The notes under the pieces: generated by a model | What the model was told of the DNA's origin: nothing | What the model saw: the letters and a program-made list of their open reading frames with translations, nothing else | Database searches by the model: none | Made by a program: the position numbers and the translations under genes | Part shown: piece after piece, positions 33,562 through 41,010 of the stretch | How positions within the stretch are numbered: position 1 is the stretch's first letter | Layout of the letters: every line of letters begins with the position of its first letter | Origin: Chryseobacterium sp. JAH | GTDB lineage: Bacteria; Bacteroidota; Bacteroidia; Flavobacteriales; Weeksellaceae | DNA: 64,000 nt | Direction: 5' to 3' | Assembly: GCF_001507335.1 (NCBI RefSeq) | Contig: NZ_LMAH01000002.1 | Location: forward strand, 372,001 to 436,000

Positions 33562-36165
33562 ATGACTTCACAGGAAATAAGACAACAGTTTTTAGACTTT
33601 TTTCAATCTAAGCAACACCTCATCGTTCCATCTGCACCTATTGTGTTGAAAGATGACCCTACCTTGATGTTTTCCAACTCGGGAATGACGCAGTTCAAAG
33701 ATTTTTTCTTAGGATACAAAACACCTACCGCGCCACGAATTGCCGATACTCAAAAGTGTCTGAGAGTTTCAGGGAAGCACAATGATTTGGATGATGTGGG
33801 TCGTGATACGTATCACCATACTATGTTTGAAATGTTGGGGAACTGGTCATTTGGCGACTATTTCAAAAAAGAAGCTATTACCTGGGCTTGGGAATTGCTG
33901 ACAGAAGTCTACGGAATTCCGAAAGAAAACCTTTACGTAACCATTTTTGAAGGCGACGCTAAAGAAAATCTGGAAAGAGATACTGAAGCTTATGATCTGT
34001 GGAAACAATTCGTTTCTGAAGACCGTATCATCAACGGAAATAAGAAAGATAATTTCTGGGAAATGGGAGCAAGCGGACCTTGCGGACCGTGTTCAGAGAT
34101 TCATGTAGATTTAAGAACTCCCGAAGAAAAAGCTAAAGTTTCAGGTTTGGAGTTGGTGAACAACGATCATCCTCAGGTTGTGGAAATCTGGAATCTCGTT
34201 TTCATGCAGTTCAACAGAAAAGCGGACGGTTCTCTTGAAAACCTTCCTGCAAGACACATCGATACCGGAATGGGATTCGAACGTCTTTGTATGGCTTTAC
34301 AGCAAAAAGAATCCAATTATGATACTGATGTTTTCACACCGCTGATTGCGAAGGTGGAAGAACTTTCAGGTAAAAAATATACAGGAATTTTAACGGACGA
34401 AAAAGACATCGCCATCCGCGTTGTGGTTGACCACATCAGAGCGGTTTCGTTTGCCATTGCAGACGGACAGTTGCCATCTAACGGAGGTGCAGGTTATGTG
34501 ATCAGAAGAATTTTAAGAAGAGGAATTTCTTACGCTTATCGATTTTTAGACAGAAAAGAACCATTCCTTTTTGAATTGGTGGCCGTTCTTCAAAATCAGA
34601 TGGGAAAATTCTTCCCTGAACTGGAAAAACAAGGCAAACTGGTTACTGAAGTGATCAAAAGTGAGGAAGAATCTTTTCTAAAAACCATTGAAAGTGGTTT
34701 GGTTCGTGTTGAAAAATTAATTCAACAAACAATTGCTGAAGGTTCTAAAGTTTTACCGAGTATAGAAGTTTTTGAACTGTATGATACGTACGGTTTCCCG
34801 GATGATTTAACGAGAATTATCGCAGAGGAAAAAGGTTTGACGATTGATGAAGCCGGTTTCGAAGCTGAAATGGCAAAGCAAAAACAGCGTTCTAAAAAAG
34901 ACTCAGCCTCTAAAGTGTACGACTGGGTTGTTTTGGAAGAAAAGCCTGAAACTTTTGTGGGTTACGACCAAATTGAAGCGGAAACGTACATTACAAGATA
35001 CAGAAAAGTAGAAAATAAAGACGGCGAATTTTATCAGGTGGTGTTGAGTAACTCACCATTCTATCCAGAAGGTGGTGGACAAATCGGTGATAAAGGTGTC
35101 TTAGAAAATGCGGTTGAAAGTCTGGAAGTTTTAGAAACTAAAAAGGAAAACGGACTGATCATTTCGTTGATCAATGGACTTCCGAAGGATGCCGGAGCTG
35201 TTTTCTATGCTAAAGTCAACGCTACCGAAAGAAAAAATTCTCAGGCGAATCACTCAGTAACGCATTTGTTGCACGAGGCTTTGAGAGAAGTTTTGGGAAC
35301 TCATGTTGAACAGAAAGGTTCATTTGTGGGTCCTGATTATCTGCGTTTTGACTTCTCGCATTTCAGTAAAATGACTGAGGAAGAATTGGCTTTGATTGAA
35401 GAAAAAGTCAATGCTAAGATTAAAGAAAATATTGCACTGCAGGAGTTTAGAAATATTCCGATTCAGGAGGCGATTGACAAAGGGGCTATGGCATTATTTG
35501 GCGAAAAATACGGCGACAGCGTGAGAATGATCCAGTTTGGAAGTTCAAAAGAACTGTGTGGTGGAACTCACGTAAAAAATACCAGCGAAATCGGTCATTT
35601 TAAAATCAATTCTGAAAGTTCTGTTGCGGCAGGAATCAGAAGGATTGAAGCGATTTCAGGAGATAAATCTGAAGAATATTTCAGGAGCTTAGAAAAACAG
35701 GTGGTTGAGTTGTCTCAATTGCTGAAATCTAAAGACCTTGTCAAATCGATTGAGAAATTGATCGAAGAAAATTCAACTTTAAAATCTGAAGTTGAATCAC
35801 TTAAAAAAGAAAAAGCAAAAGGCGAAATCGGCGACTGGAAAACTTCTTACGAACACAAAGGCGACAAACAGCTTTTGGTAAAGAAAACTTCTCTGGATGC
35901 AGGTTCGGTAAAAGATATCGTATTCCAACTGAAGAAAGAAATCCCCACTTCTGTGACGATCGTGTTATCAGATTACGATGGAAAACCAATGATTACTGTT
36001 GGAATTTCTGATGACTTGGCGTCAAGCTATCAGGCAGGAACCATTGTAAAAGATTTAGCAAAAGAAATCCAGGGCGGTGGCGGCGGAAATCCAGGCTTCG
36101 CAACAGCAGGAGGAAAAAATCTTGATGGTCTGGAGAATGCATACCAGAAGGCTTTGAATATTTAA
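33562..36165 (+). CDS. alaS: Alanyl-tRNA synthetase
   Basis: 867 residues, full length for the bacterial enzyme. Class II catalytic domain: HHTMFEMLGNWSFGDYFKKE (motif 2 region) and AGYVIRRILRRGISYAYRF. The editing domain has the HxxxH zinc motif NHSVTHLLHEALREV and CGGTHVKNTSEIGHFKI. A coiled-coil linker (~710-755) leads to the C-Ala domain, ending in GGGGNPGFATAGGKN. It charges tRNA-Ala and clears mischarged Ser/Gly. Promoter box at 33515. A strong terminator follows. Confidence 0.97.
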   Translation: MTSQEIRQQFLDFFQSKQHLIVPSAPIVLKDDPTLMFSNSGMTQFKDFFLGYKTPTAPRIADTQKCLRVSGKHNDLDDVGRDTYHHTMFEMLGNWSFGDYFKKEAITWAWELLTEVYGIPKENLYVTIFEGDAKENLERDTEAYDLWKQFVSEDRIINGNKKDNFWEMGASGPCGPCSEIHVDLRTPEEKAKVSGLELVNNDHPQVVEIWNLVFMQFNRKADGSLENLPARHIDTGMGFERLCMALQQKESNYDTDVFTPLIAKVEELSGKKYTGILTDEKDIAIRVVVDHIRAVSFAIADGQLPSNGGAGYVIRRILRRGISYAYRFLDRKEPFLFELVAVLQNQMGKFFPELEKQGKLVTEVIKSEEESFLKTIESGLVRVEKLIQQTIAEGSKVLPSIEVFELYDTYGFPDDLTRIIAEEKGLTIDEAGFEAEMAKQKQRSKKDSASKVYDWVVLEEKPETFVGYDQIEAETYITRYRKVENKDGEFYQVVLSNSPFYPEGGGQIGDKGVLENAVESLEVLETKKENGLIISLINGLPKDAGAVFYAKVNATERKNSQANHSVTHLLHEALREVLGTHVEQKGSFVGPDYLRFDFSHFSKMTEEELALIEEKVNAKIKENIALQEFRNIPIQEAIDKGAMALFGEKYGDSVRMIQFGSSKELCGGTHVKNTSEIGHFKINSESSVAAGIRRIEAISGDKSEEYFRSLEKQVVELSQLLKSKDLVKSIEKLIEENSTLKSEVESLKKEKAKGEIGDWKTSYEHKGDKQLLVKKTSLDAGSVKDIVFQLKKEIPTSVTIVLSDYDGKPMITVGISDDLASSYQAGTIVKDLAKEIQGGGGGNPGFATAGGKNLDGLENAYQKALNI

Positions 36166-36197
36166 TGAATTCTAATTCCGTGTAGCGGTTTTTTATA

Positions 36198-36240
36198 ACA
36201 AACAATCCCTTTCAGTTTTGAAAGGGATTGTTTGTTTTTA
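36198..36240 (+). terminator. Terminator after alaS
   Basis: AACAAACAATCCCTTTCA (36198-36215) pairs perfectly with TGAAAGGGATTGTTTGTT (36219-36236), followed by T residues. Confidence 0.85.
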
Positions 36241-36392
36241 ATGACATCTCACTTATCCCGTCCTGACACCGTCACTACAAGTGGATTTTGAAGAAACCGT
36301 ATCGAGAAGTTTTTTGATTCATCCGCTGTCTGTGGTTGACAGGTTCTCGTCGATACATTTTTCTAAACTGACGGGGCGACTGATGTGTCATT
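36240..36392. repeat. Fold-back (nested inverted-repeat) element
   Basis: Within the 327-bp gap 36166-36492. Nested arms: AATGACATC (36240-36248)/GATGTGTCATT (36382-36392), CCCGTC (36257)/GACGGG (36370), GTATCGAGAA (36299)/TTCTCGTCGATAC (36344), CTGTC (36326)/GACAG (36338). The whole could fold into a ~150-nt imperfect hairpin. It resembles degenerate dispersed flavobacterial repeats or a MITE relic; no coding capacity. Confidence 0.45.
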
Positions 36393-36440
36393 CTCTCTAA
36401 TTTGCGGGAAAATGAAGTCTAGAAGTATAATTTAACCAAT

Positions 36441-36466
36441 CAGAAACTTAGAGTTTCTGTTTTTTT
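36441..36466 (+). terminator. Second terminator-like hairpin, upstream of the 36493 lipoprotein gene
   Basis: CAGAAACT-TAG-AGTTTCTG plus seven T. No protein gene lies between it and the alaS terminator, so it may end a transcript from the fold-back element or attenuate the next gene. Confidence 0.6.
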
Positions 36467-36492
36467 CATTATCTTTTCCTAAAATATTATTT

Positions 36493-37239
36493 ATGAAAAA
36501 ACTACTTTTTATTTTAATGGCTTCGATGCTGTTCATGTCTTGTAAGAGCGAAAAAGACAAGACTCAGGAATTTGTGGATATGTATAACCGTTCTTCGGGG
36601 ATGATTGCCAACAACAAAATTAAATCAACCAAAGCCACCACACCAAATCCGGATCAGATTGATATTTCCGTAGAAACCGATTATGAAGGCAATGGTATCG
36701 AAAGCGACTTGGTAACAGCTGCACTCCCCGATCTTATAGGCCAGGCAATAAGAAGCGAAAAATTGGGACAGGAACTTTTCGACAGAGGAGTGAAGTTTAA
36801 TCTTAAAGTATATGGGTTAAATTCTAAAGTGATTTTAGATAAAACCATCGACAACAAAACCTTAGCGAAAGATGTCGATTTTAAATCAATCGCTGCAGGA
36901 GACAAACCCAACAATGCGCAACTGAACAGTATTCTTGAATCATTCAACAAAAATCTACCTATTGAAGACCCTTCAACAGGGACAAAAATTACAAGTATCA
37001 AAGCAGATGCAGAAAACAATCTGGTATATACCTGTGAAGTTCCTGACAGTTTCAAAAAAGCACTGGCAATAGCAGGAACAGAAAAAGCAATGAAAGATGC
37101 CATGCTGCAATCCGGACAGATCAAGCAGGTTTTTACTCAGACTTCTGTGTTGGGAATTAAACACATCAAATATCTGTACACGGACAAAACAGGAAAGGTG
37201 TTGAAAGAAATCACCATCACTAAAGAAGAAGCGATGTAA
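36493..37239 (+). CDS. Hypothetical lipoprotein
   Basis: 248 residues. Lipoprotein signal MKKLLFILMASMLFMSC with Cys at residue 17, followed by a lysine-rich spacer. The mature protein has no domain I recognise; it is mostly polar with repeats of K, T and D, and ends in a lysine/glutamate-rich tail (GKVLKEITITKEEAM). Single gene with its own terminator (37266). Membrane-anchored in the periplasm by inference. Confidence 0.68.
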   Translation: MKKLLFILMASMLFMSCKSEKDKTQEFVDMYNRSSGMIANNKIKSTKATTPNPDQIDISVETDYEGNGIESDLVTAALPDLIGQAIRSEKLGQELFDRGVKFNLKVYGLNSKVILDKTIDNKTLAKDVDFKSIAAGDKPNNAQLNSILESFNKNLPIEDPSTGTKITSIKADAENNLVYTCEVPDSFKKALAIAGTEKAMKDAMLQSGQIKQVFTQTSVLGIKHIKYLYTDKTGKVLKEITITKEEAM

Positions 37240-37265
37240 GACCGCTTTTTGTATAAAAACATAAG

Positions 37266-37292
37266 AATCCCGAAGTTTCGGGATTTTTTTAT
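37266..37292 (+). terminator. Terminator after the hypothetical lipoprotein gene
   Basis: AATCCCGA (37266-37273) / TCGGGATT (37278-37285), then a T run. Confidence 0.82.
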
Positions 37293-37400
37293 TTTGACTG
37301 ATTCTAATTATTGAAGTTCCCGTAACAATGTAAACTAAATCCTACATGAAAGTTAATTTTTTTGTGTTCTCACCGTAAACTTAAGTTCATACTAGACTCA

Positions 37401-37408
37401 TAGTTTTG
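37401..37408 (+). promoter_or_regulatory. -7 box (TAGTTTTG) for the PhoX-like gene
   Basis: Perfect TAnnTTTG ending 25 nt before the ATG at 37434. Confidence 0.45.
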
Positions 37409-37433
37409 TCCTAACTAAACTATAGAAAGTATT

Positions 37434-38909
37434 ATGAAAATTTCTCAATCTATTGCAGCATTATTTTTATCAACTGCGTTATTCACGAGTTGTAATGATG
37501 ACAAAGACAACACAGAAAATCCGGTAAACGAAAACATTAAATTTGAAAATCTTTCAAAAGAACCTGCTTTTGCATTCGGAATGCCCGGTTTTGAAGATAT
37601 GAAAATCACTACATTGATCTCAAGTTCTGATGTTTTGGCGGGAAGTCCAAACTTTGTATTTGCAGGTCAGCCAGACGGAATGGGAATTATGAAAGATCCT
37701 GCATCAGACGGATATTTGATGTTGACAAACCATGAAATCACACAGTCGGTTTCAAGAGTATATTTAGACAAGACATTCAAGCCTGTAAAAGGAGAATATA
37801 TTTTAAACGGTATCGGTGGAATGACAAGATTGTGCTCTGCAACTTTGGCAACCCCTGAAGAACACGGTTTCAGTGCCTTCTTAACGGCAGGAGAATCTGG
37901 TGAGGAAAGTATGGTTCACGCCATCAATCCAATGGCAGCAGCTTCACAGGCCTCCGACCAAACAAGGGTGAAACCTGCATTGGGAAAAGCTTCTATGGAA
38001 AACGCAGTTCCACTTCCCAGAGATATCTCTAACGGAAAATCTTATATCTTAATTGGTGAAGATCAATCCTACTCTACAGCTCACCAATCTGCAGGTCAGT
38101 TGATCATGTATGTTGCCAATACTCAAGGTGATCTTGAAAACGGGAAACTGTATTCTTTAAAAAGAACCAACAACAACACCACTGAAACCAATATGACGAA
38201 AGGTTCTCAGTATGATGTAGAATTTGTGGAAATTCCAAATGCGAAAAGTCTCACTGGAGCTCAGATCAATCAGAAAAATTTAGATCTTAATGCGATCCGT
38301 TTTTCCAGAGTTGAAGATGTAGATTACAGAAAGGGTGCAGGAAAGGGAAGAGAAATTTACTTTACAGCAACCGGCGAATCTTCAGACGGTGTAAACCCAA
38401 AACCGGGATTAACAATGTGGGGAAGAGTGTACAAGTTGGTTTTAAATGAAAACAATATGCTGACTGGAAAACTGGAAGTGGTGGCTGAAGGAGATTCTAA
38501 CCCTGGAAATAACCTGATCAATCCAGACAACCTTTGTGTAACTGAAAATTTCGTGTACATTCAGGAAGACGGTGATTCTTATTACCCTGCTGCTGCGCAC
38601 GATTCTTACATCTGGCAGCTGAATATCAGCACAAAGCAGTACAAACCGTGGTTAAATATGAAGCATAATAGAAATGATGCGGCATGGCAGACTGCGTACA
38701 ACCAATCCGGAACTTTAAACAAATTCGGTTCTTGGGAATACGGAGCAATGATCGATGTTTCTGATATTATCGGGGTTCCAAATACTTTTGCAGTGAATAT
38801 TCACTCTCACACATGGCAGAAAGACGGTTTCAAAAATGCTGACGGCGCAGGAGTAAATACCAACAAAGAAGGCGGACAGATCATTCTGATCAGAAACGTT
38901 CAAAAATAA
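37434..38909 (+). CDS. PhoX-like (DUF839) secreted lipoprotein
   Basis: 491 residues. Lipoprotein signal LSTALFTSC (Cys at residue 20). The body resembles PhoX-type calcium/iron-dependent alkaline phosphatases, which fold as a beta-propeller: DGYLMLTNHEITQSVSR, RVEDVDYRKGAGKGREIYFT, and GNNLINPDNLCVTENFVYIQEDG (the DNL..IQEDG motif). It may hydrolyse phosphate esters outside the cell, but some DUF839 proteins have other roles and the metal ligands were not individually checked. Followed by a cytochrome c peroxidase gene; a terminator hairpin sits between them. Confidence 0.7.
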   Translation: MKISQSIAALFLSTALFTSCNDDKDNTENPVNENIKFENLSKEPAFAFGMPGFEDMKITTLISSSDVLAGSPNFVFAGQPDGMGIMKDPASDGYLMLTNHEITQSVSRVYLDKTFKPVKGEYILNGIGGMTRLCSATLATPEEHGFSAFLTAGESGEESMVHAINPMAAASQASDQTRVKPALGKASMENAVPLPRDISNGKSYILIGEDQSYSTAHQSAGQLIMYVANTQGDLENGKLYSLKRTNNNTTETNMTKGSQYDVEFVEIPNAKSLTGAQINQKNLDLNAIRFSRVEDVDYRKGAGKGREIYFTATGESSDGVNPKPGLTMWGRVYKLVLNENNMLTGKLEVVAEGDSNPGNNLINPDNLCVTENFVYIQEDGDSYYPAAAHDSYIWQLNISTKQYKPWLNMKHNRNDAAWQTAYNQSGTLNKFGSWEYGAMIDVSDIIGVPNTFAVNIHSHTWQKDGFKNADGAGVNTNKEGGQIILIRNVQK

Positions 38910-38931
38910 TTTTTATAACCCTTAATTAAGC

Positions 38932-38970
38932 AAAGTATCAGTAGAGTTTTCTCTATTGATGCTTTTTTAT
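38932..38970 (+). terminator. Terminator directly before the peroxidase start codon
   Basis: AGTATCAGTAGAG (38934-38946) pairs with CTCTATTGATGCT (38951-38963), two wobbles, TTTT loop, T run to 38968. The ATG of the next gene is at 38976, so the hairpin could also mask its initiation region. Confidence 0.75.
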
Positions 38971-38975
38971 AAGCA

Positions 38976-40787
38976 ATGAAATTGATTCTAAAATATCCTC
39001 TCGCCCTTTTTTTGATCATCACATTTATCTTTTTTGGAATTTTACAGTGTCAGACCGATCAAAAACCAATCGTTAATGACCTGACTGCCGTGAAAAAGGA
39101 AATCTTTAAAAATAATGTTGAATTTCTCAGGCAGACCAATGAACTGATGGATTTGGTTTCAAAAGATTCTGAAAGCAAAATTCTTCAGGAAAAATTTCAA
39201 CTGTTGAGAAAAACCTACAAAAAAATGGAATGGGCGGTAGAATATTTTCTTCCCAACACGGCCAGATTTATGAACGGTCCGGCTCTTCCTGAAATTGAAA
39301 TGGAAGAACACACCGAAATTGAACCAGAAGGTCTTCAGGTAATTGAGGAAATGATTTATCCTTATGAAAAGCAGAACAAAGACGAACTGATTAGAATTTT
39401 AAAAAAGCTTACCAATAAAAGCAATACCATCAAAGCGAACTTTCTGGTGATTACCATTAGCAAAGATCAGGTTTTTGACGCTTTGAGACAGCAGGTTTTC
39501 AGGATTTCAAGTTTGGGAATTGCCGGTTTTGACACTCCGATTTCAGGAACATTTTTAGAAGAAATACCCTTTGCTTTGGAAGGTGTACAATGGACTTTAG
39601 AACAAATTTCGACAGAACAATCTCAACAGAAATCCTTAAAACAAATCGTCAGTGAAATCGTTACTGCCAATGGCATTTTAAAGAAAAACTCAGATAAAAA
39701 CACATTCGACTATATCAATTTTATTCCTAACCAATTAAATAAAATATCAACTTTGCTTCTTCAGTTTAAAAAAGAAGAAAATATCCCGGACGTTGAAGTG
39801 ACTTCAGCTTTAAATAAAAATGCATCGACTTTCTTTTCTAAGGAAGCCTTCAATCCCAACGCATTTGTTCCCGGAAAGGATTATGAAATGTCACCTAAAA
39901 AAGTAAGTCTTGGCCAACAGCTTTTCAGTGATAAAATTCTTTCCAACAGCAATTCCAGGAGCTGTGCGACCTGCCATATCGCTGAGAAAGCATTCACCGA
40001 CGGTATGGAAAAATCGATGTCACTGGAGAATGTGGCTCTGCAGAGAAATACACCATCGTTGAACTACTCCGCTTTTCAGCACGGTCAGTTTTGGGATATG
40101 AGAAAAGATGATCTTGAAGGACAAAGTTCTGACGTGATCACGAATAAAGAGGAAATGCACGGCGATATGAATGCAATTATTGCCAAGATAAATCTGGATA
40201 AAAAATACCAAAAAGGTTTCAAGAAGATTTACAAAACAAAAAAGACCGAAGTTTGGCAGCTGCAGAATGTTTTGGCAAGCTATATTCGTTCATTGGCAAC
40301 ATTCAATTCAGATTTTGATGATTACATGCGCGGAAACCCATCTGCGATGACCGAAAAACAGAAAAAAGGTTTCAATCTTTTTGTAGGAAAAGCACAGTGT
40401 GCGATCTGTCATTTTGTTCCTTTGTTCAATGGTACCGTTCCTCCTAATTTTAATAAAACCGAGCAGGAAGTTTTGGGGGTTGCTGAAAATGCCTCAAACA
40501 GCAAGATGGACCGAGATCTAGGCAGGGGGAAATTTCATGAAACAGTAGCTTTTCTTCATAATTCATTTAAAACTCCGACACTTAGAAACATCAGTAAAAC
40601 CGCTCCATACATGCACAACGGCGGATATAAAACGTTGAAAGAAGTCATGAATTTTTATAACAAAGGCGGCGGAAATGGTTTAGGATTAAAAGTGGAAAAT
40701 CAAACCCTATCAGATACAAAACTGAATTTAACCGAAAAAGAAATTGATGAAATTATTGATTTCATGAGTGCTTTAGATGATAAATAA
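38976..40787 (+). CDS. Di-heme cytochrome c peroxidase family lipoprotein with long N-terminal domain
   Basis: 603 residues. Lipoprotein signal ends at GILQC (Cys 25). Residues ~30-290 form an alpha-helical domain seen in flavobacterial peroxidases (imelysin-like in character). Residues ~300-600 are a MauG/CcpA-type di-heme peroxidase: first heme site SCATCHIAEKAFTDG (~330), second QCAICHFVPLFNG (~473), and TPTLRNISKTAPYMHNG, the conserved region with a distal residue. It reduces peroxide or modifies a protein in the periplasm. The start is preferred because the next Met would lose the signal peptide. Possibly coupled to the upstream PhoX-like gene through partial readthrough. Confidence 0.85.
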   Translation: MKLILKYPLALFLIITFIFFGILQCQTDQKPIVNDLTAVKKEIFKNNVEFLRQTNELMDLVSKDSESKILQEKFQLLRKTYKKMEWAVEYFLPNTARFMNGPALPEIEMEEHTEIEPEGLQVIEEMIYPYEKQNKDELIRILKKLTNKSNTIKANFLVITISKDQVFDALRQQVFRISSLGIAGFDTPISGTFLEEIPFALEGVQWTLEQISTEQSQQKSLKQIVSEIVTANGILKKNSDKNTFDYINFIPNQLNKISTLLLQFKKEENIPDVEVTSALNKNASTFFSKEAFNPNAFVPGKDYEMSPKKVSLGQQLFSDKILSNSNSRSCATCHIAEKAFTDGMEKSMSLENVALQRNTPSLNYSAFQHGQFWDMRKDDLEGQSSDVITNKEEMHGDMNAIIAKINLDKKYQKGFKKIYKTKKTEVWQLQNVLASYIRSLATFNSDFDDYMRGNPSAMTEKQKKGFNLFVGKAQCAICHFVPLFNGTVPPNFNKTEQEVLGVAENASNSKMDRDLGRGKFHETVAFLHNSFKTPTLRNISKTAPYMHNGGYKTLKEVMNFYNKGGGNGLGLKVENQTLSDTKLNLTEKEIDEIIDFMSALDDK

Positions 40788-40987
40788 AACTTTTTTGAAC
40801 ATAAAAGATTCAAAGAAATTTCAGAGAGATATGAAAGAGAGAATTACAAAAGCTAGCTTTTGAACAGCTAATTTACTCTTAAAATTTTTTGTTGCTTTTG
40901 CAGTTGAAAAATAATTACACATCGATTTTTGCACTGAATTGAATTAAAAAACTTCATTTTAAAAACTTTCTTACCCAAATAAATCAG

Positions 40988-40995
40988 TAATTTTG
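40988..40995 (+). promoter_or_regulatory. -7 box (TAATTTTG) for the first DUF5686 gene
   Basis: Perfect TAnnTTTG, 15 nt before the ATG at 41011. Confidence 0.5.
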
Positions 40996-41010
40996 CGGTA
41001 GATTTTTTTC

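Noticed and set aside
36412..36435. Seven-codon frame MKSRSII before the 36441 hairpin as a second leader peptide
   Set aside because: No run of a relevant amino acid, and the downstream gene is a hypothetical lipoprotein rather than a biosynthetic gene.
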